A stretch of 64,000 nucleotides of DNA from JBBITI01 sp963735055 (GCA_963735055.1 CAVTJN010000004.1:186001-250000); one strand, 5' to 3'; positions 37,237-48,191 are shown, counted from the first letter of the stretch. The notes: a model not told the origin generated them from the sequence alone. Numbers and translations: made by a program.

Positions 37237-38511
37237 CTACGGCCGCACCTGGCCGTCGCCGAAAATGATCCACTTGTAGCTGGTGAGTTCCTTCAGTCCG
37301 AGAGGCCCGCGGGCATGCATCTTCTGCGTACTGATGCCCACCTCGGCCCCCAGCCCGAATTGCCCGCCGTCGGTGAAGCGCGTGCTGGCGTTGACGTAAA
37401 CGCACGCCGCGTCCACTTCGTTTAAGAAGCGCATCGCCGACCCGTAATTCTCAGTGACGATCGCCTCGGAATGGCCGGAGCCATACCGCTCGATGTGGGC
37501 TAGCGCTTCATCAAGCGAATCGACGACGCGGACGGCGGCCACCAGGGCCAGAAACTCCTTACCCCAGTCTTCCGGAACCGCCGGCTTGGTCTTGAGGCCG
37601 ACCGAGGAACGCAGTATGGTCAGGGCACGCTCGTCACAATGCAGTTCGACGCCGGCCTTAGCCAATTCGGCCGCGATCCCGGGCAGGCACGTTCCGGCGA
37701 TATCCGAGTGGATGAGAACGCAATCGAGGGCGTTGCATACCGTCGGCCGCTGCACTTTGGCATTGTAGATAATCGAGGCCGCCTTGCGGGCGTCCGCCTG
37801 ACTGTCGACGTAAGTGTGGCAGACTCCGATTCCCCCCGTTACCACAGGCATAGTGGCCGTGTCGGCCACGAGTTTGATCAACTGTGCGCTGCCGCGTGGA
37901 ATGAGCAGGTCGATGTAGTCGTTCATCTTGAGCAGATGGTCGACCAGCGACCGATCAGTGTTGTCAACGAATTGGATGCAGCCTTCAGGCATTCCGGCCC
38001 GCTTCGCCGCCTCCTGGACCACCTCAACCAACGCCGAGTTGGTATGGATCGCCTCTTTGCCGCCGCGTAGAATGACCGCATTACCCGATTTCAGGCATAG
38101 TACGGATATGTCGATGGTCACGTTGGGCCGGCTCTCGTAAATAGCCCCGATGACTCCCAGCGGCACCCGCTTACGCCCCATTACCAGCCCGTTGGCCATG
38201 GTCCGCATATCGAAGACCTCGCCCACCGGGTCCGGAAGGGCGGCGACCGCGAGCACGTCCTGGGACATCCCCTGAAGCCGGGAGCCGTCAATCAACAGCC
38301 GGTCGAGCAGGGCTTCGCCCATACCGTTTGCCTTAGCCTCGATCATGTCTTCCCGGTTGGCGGCAAGTATCCTATCCTTCCTGGCCACAAGATCGAAGGC
38401 AAGGTTCGACAGGGTCCGGTTCTTCACGTCGGTGGAGAGGTAGGCCAGCTTGTGAGCCGCCGCCCTGGCGGACCGGCCTTTAGCTTCCAGTACTTCAACC
38501 GCGTCAGTCAT
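37237..38511 (-). CDS. proA: glutamate-5-semialdehyde dehydrogenase
   Basis: 424 residues, second step of proline synthesis. IDLLIPRGSAQLI, GVCHTYVD, catalytic cysteine in VCNALDCVLIH, and FTDGGQFGLGAEVGIST. 33 bases after proB. Confidence 0.94.
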   Translation of the reverse strand: MTDAVEVLEAKGRSARAAAHKLAYLSTDVKNRTLSNLAFDLVARKDRILAANREDMIEAKANGMGEALLDRLLIDGSRLQGMSQDVLAVAALPDPVGEVFDMRTMANGLVMGRKRVPLGVIGAIYESRPNVTIDISVLCLKSGNAVILRGGKEAIHTNSALVEVVQEAAKRAGMPEGCIQFVDNTDRSLVDHLLKMNDYIDLLIPRGSAQLIKLVADTATMPVVTGGIGVCHTYVDSQADARKAASIIYNAKVQRPTVCNALDCVLIHSDIAGTCLPGIAAELAKAGVELHCDERALTILRSSVGLKTKPAVPEDWGKEFLALVAAVRVVDSLDEALAHIERYGSGHSEAIVTENYGSAMRFLNEVDAACVYVNASTRFTDGGQFGLGAEVGISTQKMHARGPLGLKELTSYKWIIFGDGQVRP

Positions 38512-38544
38512 CTTGATATTCTTCCTCCCGGAACTACCATCCGA

Positions 38545-39678
38545 TCACAGCAGCACGAGATTGTTGCGATGGATAACCTCGGACCCGTAATCGTGCCCCA
38601 GCAAGCCGCTTATCTGACCGGACTGGGCCCCTCTAATGAGAACGACATCGGGCAGACCATAATTGCTGATCCCGGACCCAAGGCGCCCCCCGGTCCCATC
38701 CACCACGTCAACGAGATCTCCCCGTTCAAAAGCGCCCTCAACACCGGTGATCCCGGCCGCCAGAAGACTCCGCTTCTCCTTCCTGAGAGCCGCCGCGGCG
38801 CCGTCATCAACGGTAAGCCTGCCCTTGGTGGACAGGCCGCTGAGCATCCACCGCTCGCGGCTTTCACGGGGGGTACTCAAGGGTAAGAAGCGCGTGCCCA
38901 CGGCTTCGCCGCCGGCGGCTTGCACGATGGCCCCAGGCTCACGCCCGCTGGCGATTATCACGGTGGTGCCGCAGGCGGTGGCGGTCTTGACGGCCTCGAT
39001 CTTCGTCATCATCCCCCCCGTCCCCTGGCTTCCCGCCGTCCCGCCCACCATACTCTCGATTTCGTTAGTCACCCGCTCCACGACCGGTATGAGCCGGGCA
39101 TCCGGGTTAAGATTCGGGTCATCGGTGTACAATCCGGAGATATCGCTCAGAATAAGCAGCAAGTCGGCATCGATCAGGTTTGCCACCATCGCCGAAAGGT
39201 TATCGTTGTCCCCGAACCGTCCTTCGTGCAATTCATCAACCGCCACCACATCATTCTCGTTGATGATGCCGATGACGCGCAGTTCGAGCAGGGCGAGCAG
39301 GGTATTCCGAGCGTTCAGATAGCCGACGCGCTCGCGGAGGTCTCCCCGGGTGAGCAAGGCCTGGGCCAGGGTGATGTCATACGGTGCGAAAAGCCGCTCG
39401 TACACGCTCATCAACCGGCTCTGCCCTACCGCGGCCATCACCTGCCGCAAGGGGAGTCCCTTGACTTTTCGGGGAAGGCCGACCTTTTCCCGGCCGGCGG
39501 CCACTGCTCCCGATGATACGATAACGACTTCCAGCCCCCGCCGGTGCAGTTCGGCCACTTGCGCCACCAGCGGCGCCATACGTTCCTCGTTCAGCTTCGG
39601 GGTCCCGGCGGTGAGGAGGGTGGTCCCGAGCTTGACCACGATACGGTGGAAAGGACGGGCAGACTTGCTAGCTTTCAT
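38545..39678 (-). CDS. proB: glutamate 5-kinase
   Basis: 377 residues: amino-acid kinase domain (IVVKLGTTLL, VSSGAVAAGR, FGDNDNLSAMVA, GTGGMMTKIEA) and a C-terminal PUA domain. First step of proline synthesis. ATG 39678 preferred over an ATG 30 bases earlier, based on homology. Confidence 0.93.
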   Translation of the reverse strand: MKASKSARPFHRIVVKLGTTLLTAGTPKLNEERMAPLVAQVAELHRRGLEVVIVSSGAVAAGREKVGLPRKVKGLPLRQVMAAVGQSRLMSVYERLFAPYDITLAQALLTRGDLRERVGYLNARNTLLALLELRVIGIINENDVVAVDELHEGRFGDNDNLSAMVANLIDADLLLILSDISGLYTDDPNLNPDARLIPVVERVTNEIESMVGGTAGSQGTGGMMTKIEAVKTATACGTTVIIASGREPGAIVQAAGGEAVGTRFLPLSTPRESRERWMLSGLSTKGRLTVDDGAAAALRKEKRSLLAAGITGVEGAFERGDLVDVVDGTGGRLGSGISNYGLPDVVLIRGAQSGQISGLLGHDYGSEVIHRNNLVLL

Positions 39679-39740
39679 TACGGTAGTTCCTGAACCCGAC
39701 CGGCGCAAGTACCAAAGACGCCGGTCAGGGTGACTCCTGC

Positions 39741-40736
39741 CTAACCCCTGACCTTAGCCAACTGCCAGTTGACCCACGCCTGAGTATCGGCGTCCAGGCC
39801 GTACTCTATCTTGTGGTTCGCCATCTGTTCGTTAAGCCAATAGTAGAAACTGTTGTAGGCAATCTGCTGCTTGGTAGCCTCGTCGATAGCCCGCTCCGGT
39901 TCCTTTTCGGAGACGCGGAACAGGATATACTGGCTGTTTGCCGGATCGTTCGCATTTACCGCCGCCGGGGCACTCACCTGCCCGAGAGCAAGTTGGAACA
40001 CCACGTCATCGTACGGTATCACACCCTTAGGCAACCATCCGAGGTCACCACCGGACGCCCGAGTCTGCGTATCCAGAGATACTTCTTTGGCCACGGCGGC
40101 GAAGTCTTCACCTTTGTCCAACCGCGCCTTTGCCTTGTTGGCGTCGGCTTCGCTCCCGAGAACAATTACCTGCAGATGGACCTGTTCGCCATTGTCGGGG
40201 ACCTGCTGGGCCAATGCCCGCTGTATCTGGGCGGCCATCAGACTGGTCCGGATCAGGTCCCGGTTCTGTGCCTTCGACAGACCGGTGTTCTTCAATTGCT
40301 CGTCATACCAGGCCTTGAAGCCAGCCGCGGTAGTCACGTCATACTGGGTGCTGTTGTTGCTGGCGGCGGAGGCGGCGGCATCCTGAAGTGCACTGTCGAT
40401 AGCGCTATCCGGAATCACGATGCCCAGCTTCGGGGCCTCCAGCTTAACGATTTGCTCGTAGGTCAGCTGCTCGACCACCGCCGACGGATCGTTGCCGGTC
40501 ATCCTGACCCGGTTGAGAAAATAGCCCATGCGAACCACGGAATTGTCAACCGTAATTACGGCCTTGCGGAAAGGAGCGAGATAGGTCTGATAGAGGATAA
40601 CGCCGCCAACGGCCAGAATGACGACACCGGCCAGCGAAAGCATCATTATCCGAAGCTGCCGCTTCTTGATCTCGGTCCGGCTGGGCTGGTAATCGGCCAC
40701 CGGTTCTTCCTGTTCTTCTACTTTTCGTTTGGTCAT
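39741..40736 (-). CDS. membrane-anchored parvulin-type peptidyl-prolyl isomerase
   Basis: 331 residues: short charged N-terminus, one transmembrane helix (about 29-51), SurA-like N-terminal helices, then a PpiC rotamase domain (HLQVIVLGSEADA, GEDFAAVAKEVSLD, GGDLGWLPKG). Likely an extracytoplasmic foldase. Divergent from mfd. Confidence 0.85.
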   Translation of the reverse strand: MTKRKVEEQEEPVADYQPSRTEIKKRQLRIMMLSLAGVVILAVGGVILYQTYLAPFRKAVITVDNSVVRMGYFLNRVRMTGNDPSAVVEQLTYEQIVKLEAPKLGIVIPDSAIDSALQDAAASAASNNSTQYDVTTAAGFKAWYDEQLKNTGLSKAQNRDLIRTSLMAAQIQRALAQQVPDNGEQVHLQVIVLGSEADANKAKARLDKGEDFAAVAKEVSLDTQTRASGGDLGWLPKGVIPYDDVVFQLALGQVSAPAAVNANDPANSQYILFRVSEKEPERAIDEATKQQIAYNSFYYWLNEQMANHKIEYGLDADTQAWVNWQLAKVRG

Positions 40737-40899
40737 GAATAGTCTCCTGGCTTCATTCTATTCCGCGGCGCTGTTGCGGTCAATGGCGGTCGTAGCGAAC
40801 ACTGACGGTCGATTCATTATGACGCCCGATCCAACGCGTGCTAGAATTATCCACGGGCTAGCCCTCGAGCCGGGACTAGCCCTCGAGGTGTTTCCGGCA

Positions 40900-43800
40900 A
40901 TGCCACTAGACCTGAGCAAGCTTCTCCAGCTTACCGAAACAGTCCCCGGATGCCAAGAAATACTGGCCGCTCTGGCAAGAGAAACCAGAACGGCCGTCTC
41001 CGTCGTCGAATCGGCCAAGCCCTACCTGGTGGCGGCGCTGTACCGCAAGCTGGGGATACCAATGGTCGTGATCACCGCCCATCCCGACCGGGCCAAATAC
41101 TTCTATGAGCAGTTGATGACGTGGTGTCCCGGTAGTCCGGTCAGGCTGTATCCGGAACCGGAAACACTGCCCTTTGAACGTATGGCGTCAGACAACAACG
41201 CCGAGGTTGACCGGCTCCAGGTCCTCGCCATGATGACCGGCGTCGCGGCGGAGGGAGGGCCCGCCACGAACCCGCCACCCCTGATTATTGCATCGGCGCC
41301 GGCACTGATGCAGAAGACGCTGTCGCTCGCCGACTTCGTAGCGGCAACCCACACCATCAACACCGGTATGACGGTTACCCCATTTGACCTGATGGCCCGC
41401 TGGGAAGCATTGGGTTACCGGCTGGAGCCAACCGTCGACGTCCCAGGTACCGTTGGCCACCGGGGCGGCATACTGGACATCTTCCCTCCCCAGCATGACT
41501 TACCGGCCCGGATCGAGTTCTTCGGCAACCGGATTGACAGCATCCGTCTCTTCGACCCTGCCACCCAGCGGTCGATGCGGGCGGTATCCGCCATTCAGGT
41601 CACCCCGGCCACGGAACTCCTGGCCCTGTCATCGGCGGACCCTTCGAAACTCGACCCGGTGTTCAAGAAACTCGACCTGTCTGGATTCAACGCTGAGTCC
41701 CTCCGCCCATTCGAGCAGGATTTCGCCACCCTGACAAACCGAGGCAAGATCCCCGGGCAGCAGTTCTACGCGCCCCTCTTCAACACGGCCAGCCTGATCG
41801 ACTACCTGCCGCAGAACGGGATCGTCATCGTCGACGAACCGGAGAGTCTGCAGAGCGACGTTGAAGAGATCGAGAGCGAAACGGAGGATATTCGCGTCGA
41901 TAGAATTGAGCGGCAGGTAGTGCCGGGCAACTTCCCCAGCCCGTACTTCACCTGGCCGGAACTGGGTCCCGCCATACAGCAGCGAAAGGGCCTCGACCTG
42001 GCTTCGTGGGGAGTTGAAGAAAACAGACAGTCCCTGCCCTTCCGGCCGGCGCCGACCTATGCCGGGCAGATCATGGCTTTCACCGGGAAGGTCCGGGACC
42101 TGCTGCAGCAGAAGAAGCGCATCATTATCGTCAGCCACCAGGCCGAGCGGCTTTCGGAACTGTTCGAGGAGCAGGACATCGTCGCTCCGGTGCTCACCGA
42201 AGTGAGAGAGCTTCCACCGGAACCATCGCTGACCCTGCTGCAGGGGCTCCTCGGGGAGGGGTGGGTGCTCGACGGCAGGACCTACGTCTTTACGGACACC
42301 GAAGTATTCGGCTTCATCAAGCAGCGGCGGCTACTGCGCCGCCGCCAGGTGCCCCGGCACAAGCTGGCCATCGATATCAAACCGGGCGACTATGTCGTCC
42401 ATATCGAGCATGGCATCGCCCGTCTGACCGGCGTATCGACCATGCAGACGAGGGAGGGGGAAAGGGAGTACCTGGTTCTGGAGTACGCCGCCGGCGACAA
42501 GCTCTACGTGCCCGCGGACCAGATAGACCGGGTAACCCGGTATATCGGAGCCAGCGATCACCCGCCCGCGCTGAGCCGGCTGGGCACCCAGGAATGGTCG
42601 CGGACCAGGCAGAGAGTCAGTGAGGCCGTCGAAAAGATCGCCCGCGAGCTACTGGCCCTGTACGCCATGAGAGAGGTCGTTCCGGGCTATGCCTTCTCCA
42701 AAGACAAGGTCTGGCAGCAGGAGCTCGAAGCGGCCTTCCCCTATGTAGAAACGCCGGACCAGCTCACGGTCCAGGACGAGGTCAAAGCGGACATGGAGCT
42801 CCCGAAACCGATGGACCGCCTTGTCTGTGGAGACGTGGGCTACGGAAAGACCGAGATCGCGGTGCGCGCCGCCTTCAAAGCGGTGATGGACCACAAGCAA
42901 GTGGCCGTGCTGGTACCGACCACGGTACTCGCCGAACAGCATTATGTCACCTTCAGCCAGCGGTTTTCGGCGTTCCCGATCAAGGTCGAAGTCCTGAGCC
43001 GGTTCCGGTCGCACCGCCAGCAACAGCAGATTCTGGACGGCCTGGCCGACGGGACCGTCGACGTCTGTATCGGCACCCACCGCCTGATCCAGAAGGACGT
43101 GGCTTTCAAGAACCTGGGGCTCCTGATCATCGACGAAGAACAGCGGTTCGGCGTCGCCCACAAGGAATTCCTAAAGAAGATGCGTCACGAGGTTGACGTC
43201 CTGGCCCTCAGCGCCACGCCAATTCCGCGCACCCTGCACATGTCCCTGGTTGGGGTCCGGGACATGAGCGTCATGGAGACGCCGCCCGAGGACCGGCTGC
43301 CGGTCAAGACCTACGTGGCCGCCTACGAAGACCGCCTCGTCCGTGAGGCCATTATCCGGGAGTTGGAGCGCAACGGCCAGGTGTTCTTCCTGCACAACCG
43401 CGTCCAGAGCATCGCATCGGTGGCCGGCAGGTTGCAGGCGCTGGTCCCGGAGGCGCGATTCGCCATCGGGCACGGGCAGATGAATGAAGACCAACTGGAA
43501 CAGGTGATGACCGACTTTGTCAGGGGCAAGGCGGATGTCCTGGTCTGCACCACGATCATCGAATCGGGGCTGGACATGCCCAACGTGAACACGCTCATCG
43601 TGAACCAGGCCGACCGCTTCGGCCTTACGCAGCTCTATCAACTCCGGGGACGGGTGGGGCGGGGGGCGAACACGGCCTATGCCTATTTCCTTTACGACAA
43701 GGGGAAGCACCTGACCGAAGTGGCCGAAAGGCGGCTGAAAACGATCTTCGAAGCCACCGAATTGGGCGCCGGTTTCGGCATCGCCATGAAGGACCTGGAA

Positions 43801-44394
43801 ATACGCGGGGCGGGGAACCTGCTCGGCGTCCGGCAGAGCGGCCATATCAGCGCCGTCGGATTCAGCCTGTATACCCAGATGCTCGCCCGCGCCGTCGAAG
43901 AACTCAAGGCCCGGCAGGCCGGCATACCGGAAGATAAGGTCAAGGCGTCGCAACTGCCTCCCGCCACGATCGACCTGCCCATGCCGGCATACATCCCGGA
44001 GGACTACGTCGAGGACCTGAACACGCGCATTGCCTTGTATCAGAAGCTGGTCAAGATCAACAAGACCGAAGCCATTGAGGCCCTCAAACGCGAGTTCAGT
44101 GACCGCTTCGGAGCATTGCCACGAGAAGTCGAGCATCTGCTCTACGGGGTCCGGATCAAGATCCTCGCCACCCGCGCCGGGATCGAATCGGTAGCGGTCG
44201 ATGAAGGGGACATTGTCCTGCGCCGGTTCGAGGGGATGCGTTTCGACCGTCAGAAAGTAGAGCCCTTCATCAACGGGTTCCGGCTGCCCACCGGCAGCCT
44301 CCGGTTTGATCCGCTCGCCATCCGCTTGAACCCGAAGCGCATCGGCGATGCCTGGCAGAAGGTGCTCGAGGACGTGGTACGGAAGGCCGGATGA
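40900..44394 (+). CDS. mfd: transcription-repair coupling factor
   Basis: Removes stalled RNA polymerase and recruits UvrA. 1164 residues: UvrB-like N-terminus, RNA-polymerase-interacting CarD-like domain (GDYVVHIEHGIARLTG), helicase with VCGDVGYGKTE, DEEQRFG, ALSATPIPRTL and RGRVGRG, and the TRCF C-terminal domain. The frame is open upstream to 40729, but homology begins at MPLDLSKLLQL; a TAGAAT with extended TG lies near 40848, making ATG 40900 the best choice. The leader has two direct copies of CTAGCCCTCGAG. Confidence 0.95.
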   Translation: MPLDLSKLLQLTETVPGCQEILAALARETRTAVSVVESAKPYLVAALYRKLGIPMVVITAHPDRAKYFYEQLMTWCPGSPVRLYPEPETLPFERMASDNNAEVDRLQVLAMMTGVAAEGGPATNPPPLIIASAPALMQKTLSLADFVAATHTINTGMTVTPFDLMARWEALGYRLEPTVDVPGTVGHRGGILDIFPPQHDLPARIEFFGNRIDSIRLFDPATQRSMRAVSAIQVTPATELLALSSADPSKLDPVFKKLDLSGFNAESLRPFEQDFATLTNRGKIPGQQFYAPLFNTASLIDYLPQNGIVIVDEPESLQSDVEEIESETEDIRVDRIERQVVPGNFPSPYFTWPELGPAIQQRKGLDLASWGVEENRQSLPFRPAPTYAGQIMAFTGKVRDLLQQKKRIIIVSHQAERLSELFEEQDIVAPVLTEVRELPPEPSLTLLQGLLGEGWVLDGRTYVFTDTEVFGFIKQRRLLRRRQVPRHKLAIDIKPGDYVVHIEHGIARLTGVSTMQTREGEREYLVLEYAAGDKLYVPADQIDRVTRYIGASDHPPALSRLGTQEWSRTRQRVSEAVEKIARELLALYAMREVVPGYAFSKDKVWQQELEAAFPYVETPDQLTVQDEVKADMELPKPMDRLVCGDVGYGKTEIAVRAAFKAVMDHKQVAVLVPTTVLAEQHYVTFSQRFSAFPIKVEVLSRFRSHRQQQQILDGLADGTVDVCIGTHRLIQKDVAFKNLGLLIIDEEQRFGVAHKEFLKKMRHEVDVLALSATPIPRTLHMSLVGVRDMSVMETPPEDRLPVKTYVAAYEDRLVREAIIRELERNGQVFFLHNRVQSIASVAGRLQALVPEARFAIGHGQMNEDQLEQVMTDFVRGKADVLVCTTIIESGLDMPNVNTLIVNQADRFGLTQLYQLRGRVGRGANTAYAYFLYDKGKHLTEVAERRLKTIFEATELGAGFGIAMKDLEIRGAGNLLGVRQSGHISAVGFSLYTQMLARAVEELKARQAGIPEDKVKASQLPPATIDLPMPAYIPEDYVEDLNTRIALYQKLVKINKTEAIEALKREFSDRFGALPREVEHLLYGVRIKILATRAGIESVAVDEGDIVLRRFEGMRFDRQKVEPFINGFRLPTGSLRFDPLAIRLNPKRIGDAWQKVLEDVVRKAG

Positions 44395-44397
44395 CGG

Positions 44398-45328
44398 TTA
44401 TCGCTTCTGCTCGAGGTATTTGTCGGCAGACATGGCCGCGGTAGCGCCGTCGGCGCAGGCCATGACTACTTGGCGCAGCGAACCCGAGCGAATGTCGCCG
44501 GCGGCGAAGACCCCGGGCACTCCGGTCTCCATATTGCCGTTAACCACAACCTGACCCGCATCGTCGAGGGTAACGATCCCTTTGAGATAGCCGGTGTTCG
44601 GCGTGAAACCGATGGCCACAAATACGCCCTTGACATCCAGTGTTGATTCCTGGTTGGTCTGCACGTTGCGAATCCGCAAGCCTTCGACCGCCTCCTTGCC
44701 CTCGATCGCGGTCACCGTCGAGTTCCAGGCGAACTTGATCTTGGGCTGGGCAAAGGCCCTTTCCTGCTCGATGCGGGTGGCCCGGAGTTCAGCCCGGCGG
44801 TGGACGAGGGTAACCGCCGAAGCGAACCGCGTCAGATGCACCGCCTCCTGAATCGCGGCATTGCCACCCCCCACCACCGCCACCGGCTGGTCGGTGAAGA
44901 AGGCGGCATCACAGGTGGCGCAGTATGACACGCCGCGTCCGGTCAACTCCTTTTCGCCCGGGGCGCCGAGCATCTGGCGGGCTGAACCGCCGGCGATGAT
45001 CAGCGCCCGTCCCGTATAATCACCCTCACTGGTACTTACCGTCTTCTGACCACCTTCCACCCGGATACTCGTGGTCTGCGCCATGACCGTTTCCATACCA
45101 AAACGGGTCGCCTGGTCGTGCATCGAACGGGTCAGATCGAGGCCGCTGATGCCGGCGGTGAACCCCGGGATAATTCTCCACCAGTTCGGCATAGACGATG
45201 TTCCCGCCGATCATGTCCTTTTCGATCAGCAGTGTCCGCTGGCGAGCCCGTGCCGCGTAGATGCCGGCGCTCAGCCCGCCCGGGCCGCCGCCAATGATGA
45301 TCACATCATATGCCCGGTCATTCGTCAT
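44398..45328 (-). CDS. trxB: thioredoxin reductase, frameshifted
   Basis: FAD/NADPH enzyme that reduces thioredoxin. IIIGGGPGGLSAGIYAAR (FAD), C136-ATC139 redox site, AVVGGGNAAIQEA (NADPH) and GVFAAGDIR. One extra base in the C run at 45163-45166 breaks the frame at ENYPGFTAGISG; repaired length 309 residues. Last in plsX-trxA-(YuzD-like)-trxB; its start overlaps the previous stop. Confidence 0.9.
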
Positions 45329-45633
45329 AGCTCCGCCTCCAGGTTGACCTCGATTACATCCATGATCTGCCGGATATCGAATTCGCCGGCGATCGTGGGC
45401 CGGCCGTTGGCCAGCAGAACGGGCAAGGGCAGGCCCACAATCGCCGCCTTCATCTTGCGAATGGACTCATTGTCTGCCGCCGCGGGCAGTTCGATATACT
45501 CCAATTCAGCCCGGTCACCAAAGCGTTCGCCTACCCGCTGCCGGGCAACGCTCACCGTCTCGGATTGAGACCAGTCGATGCCGCAGTCCACAGCGCACGT
45601 CTTAGCGCGGGCAGTGTCATCGACGATGGTCAT
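45325..45633 (-). CDS. small thioredoxin-fold protein, YuzD-like
   Basis: 102 residues with a C13-x3-C17 pair (TCAVDCGIDW) and strand-like LPLPVLLANGRPTIAGEFD. The outline recalls the DUF1462/YuzD redox proteins, but similarity is only by eye. Placed between trxA and trxB, so it is probably a thiol-redox partner. ATG 45633 used; a TTG at 45654 overlaps trxA. Confidence 0.6.
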   Translation of the reverse strand: MTIVDDTARAKTCAVDCGIDWSQSETVSVARQRVGERFGDRAELEYIELPAAADNESIRKMKAAIVGLPLPVLLANGRPTIAGEFDIRQIMDVIEVNLEAEL

Positions 45634-45646
45634 CCTGACCTTGGGC

Positions 45647-45973
45647 TCAACCAAGCGCTCCGTCCAGGGTCCGTTTTACATTGGCCTTCGAACTGAAACC
45701 CACCATATGCGACACGGGCTGGCCGCCCTTGAATACCATAATGGTCGGGATGCTCATGACACTGTATTTTGCCGCCGTCTGCTGGTTGTGGTCCACATCC
45801 AGCTTCAGGAAGTCGATCTTACCGTCATATTCTTTGGCCAGCTCATCGAGCACCGGGGCGATCATCTGGCACGGCTTGCACCAGGTGGCCCAGAAGTCCA
45901 CCAGCACCGGCCGCGCGGCCTGGATCACCATCTTGTCAAAAGTAGCGTCCTCGACAGGGACGGGCTTAGCCAT
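45647..45973 (-). CDS. trxA: thioredoxin
   Basis: 108 residues; active site W31-C-K-P-C35 (lysine in place of the usual glycine), VDFWATWC, cis-proline in MSIPTIMVFKGG. Overlaps plsX end by eight bases. Confidence 0.94.
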   Translation of the reverse strand: MAKPVPVEDATFDKMVIQAARPVLVDFWATWCKPCQMIAPVLDELAKEYDGKIDFLKLDVDHNQQTAAKYSVMSIPTIMVFKGGQPVSHMVGFSSKANVKRTLDGALG

Positions 45974-46988
45974 GAGTTGCCTCCTTTATCTTCTGCCACA
46001 CGTTCTTGTCGGCCGAGCGCTTGGCCAGGCCAATACCATTCTTGATCGCCGTCGCCCGGCTGCGCCCGTGAGCGATGACCACATTGCCGTTGAGACCGAG
46101 CAGACTTGCTCCGCCAAACTCCCGGTAGTCCAGACCCTTGGCGAGTGCCCCCAGTCCGACTTCAACCAGCAACTCCCGGCCGCGCACGCTGTAAGCGTGA
46201 GAAAAAGTCTGTCCGTGGTCCCTCAGTTTGAGTATGGTATCGCCAAACCCCTCCAGCGTCTTGAGCACGATGTTGCCCGTGAATCCATCGGTGACAATGA
46301 TGTCGGCGGCGCCCTTGGGAATATCGTACCCTTCAATGTTGCCGATGAAATTCATCTTGGACGCCTTGAGTGCCTGATAGCTTTCCCGGGCAAGGCGGTT
46401 ACCCTTTGATTCTTCACTGCCCATATTGAGAAGTCCGATGCGGGGTGATGCCAGTCCGAAAACCTCATTGGCATAGATGTTGCCCAGGTGAGCGAACTGC
46501 ACGAGATGCTCCGGCCGGCAGTCGGCATTGGCGCCGGAGTCCAGCAGCAGCGCCGGGGTGCTGTTCATGTTCACGATGGTGGCGATGGCGGGACGGTCGA
46601 TTCCCTCGGTCCTGCCGAGCATGGTGAGGGCGGCAAAGAACACGGCGCCGGTATTGCCCGCCGAAATGAACCCGGCGGCGGTTCCGTCTTTGACCATCCT
46701 GGTGCCGACCACGATCGAGGAATTTGGCTTTCCGGTGACTCCCTCGACCGGGTGATCATCAAAGCCGATCACTTCGTTGGCTTCCTCGATCTCGATCCCC
46801 AGTTCGCTCAGGTGGCGCCCACCGAGCAAGGTGATAATGTCCCGGCGGCCCACCAGCACAACCTTCACCTCGTACTCCTGGGCCGCTTTGATGGCCCCTC
46901 TCACCACCTCTCTCGGGGCGTAGTCGCCTCCGGAGGCATCAACCGCGATCACGGTCGCCCCTTTTGGCACTTTGGTTACCCTGGGCAT
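45966..46988 (-). CDS. plsX: phosphate acyltransferase PlsX
   Basis: Makes acyl-phosphate for PlsY. 340 residues: IAVDASGGDYAPREVV, NSSIVVGTRMVKDG, FISAGNTGAVFF and LLNMGSEESKGN. Confidence 0.94.
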   Translation of the reverse strand: MPRVTKVPKGATVIAVDASGGDYAPREVVRGAIKAAQEYEVKVVLVGRRDIITLLGGRHLSELGIEIEEANEVIGFDDHPVEGVTGKPNSSIVVGTRMVKDGTAAGFISAGNTGAVFFAALTMLGRTEGIDRPAIATIVNMNSTPALLLDSGANADCRPEHLVQFAHLGNIYANEVFGLASPRIGLLNMGSEESKGNRLARESYQALKASKMNFIGNIEGYDIPKGAADIIVTDGFTGNIVLKTLEGFGDTILKLRDHGQTFSHAYSVRGRELLVEVGLGALAKGLDYREFGGASLLGLNGNVVIAHGRSRATAIKNGIGLAKRSADKNVWQKIKEATHG

Positions 46989-47019
46989 TCATTGTCTCCT
47001 GTAGCGTGGTTAGCCAACT

Positions 47020-48191
47020 TCATGACTTTCCCCGGTTAAAGTCGTCCCTGACTTCGCCCATTGTCACCGGGTCAGCCAGCAGGTCGACGGCGGTCAGGGC
47101 CATTGCCTTGGCGGCGTCGAGCATTCCCCGCATGCCTTCCTCGGAACGGGCCGCGGCGGCGAACTCCAGCGAATGAATGAGCGCCCCCCCGGCGATGGCG
47201 ACATAGGGCTGGATGGAAGGGACCAGGTGGCTGACGTTACCCATATCTGTGCTCCCGAAGGCGTCCCGGGTTTCGGCCAGCAGCGGATGCCGCTTCATCC
47301 GGCGCATGTTGTGCTGGTACAACCTGGCCAGAGGCATGTTGTTACGCATCGTGGCGTAGCGGGCCTCGTCCCACTTGAACTTCAATTCGGCGCCGGTAGC
47401 CGTCGCCGCGCCCACAAAACAATTGAGCACCCGCTCCTTGAGTTCATCGAGGTAAACGTCATCCCTGGCGCGTACCAGGAACGTCGCGGCACTGTGAGCC
47501 GGCACCACATTGACGGCCTGCCCGCCGTCAGTGATCACACCGTGCACCCGGGAAGAACTCCTGATGTGTTGCCGCAAGGAATTGACGGCGGCGAACGACA
47601 GCAGCATGGCCTCCAGGGCGTTGATGCCGGCTTCGGGACGGGCCGCGGCGTGGGCCGGCTTCCCGACAAACTCCACTTCGAGCGTCTGACAGGCGAGGGC
47701 CTGGGCGGTGGCGATATCGGCATTGTCGGGGTGCACCAGCATGGCGGCGTCCAGATCACGGAACCAGCCCCGGTTGGCCATCAGCACCTTACCGCCACTG
47801 ACTTCCTCCGCCGGCGTTCCGATGACAAGGACGCTGCCGCCCAGATGGTCGACTGCTTTCGCCGCCCCCAGCGCCGCCCCCACCGAGGCGGCGGCAATCA
47901 GATTGTGACCGCAGGCATGGCCGATTTCCGGTAACGCGTCATACTCAGCCAGAAAGGCGATCGCCGGATGGCCGGTACCGCACCGCGCTTCAAACGCCGT
48001 CGGCATGTCGCACACGCCCTTAGTGACCGAGAACCCGTTTTGCCCCAGGAACCCGGTCAGCCAGGCGGCGGCCTGCACCTCCTGGAAGCCCACCTCAGGG
48101 TGGGCATGTATCCTCAAGGCCAGGTCGCGCAGTTCGGGGCGCGCCTGTCTATCTCAGCAACGACAATTGTCTTGACGTCTTCGGTCTTCAC
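47020..48191 (-). CDS. M20-family amidohydrolase, frameshifted
   Basis: Peptidase/amidase-like dizinc enzyme of the AbgB/HipO type. HAHPEVGFQE, AEYDALPEIGHACGHN and GTPAEEVSGGK are the metal motifs, and PDNADIATAQAL the lid. The first 18 residues (start GTG 48191 after GGGGAG) are out of frame with the rest because one base seems missing in the C run near 48137-48140; repaired length about 390 residues. Substrate unknown. Confidence 0.85.
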
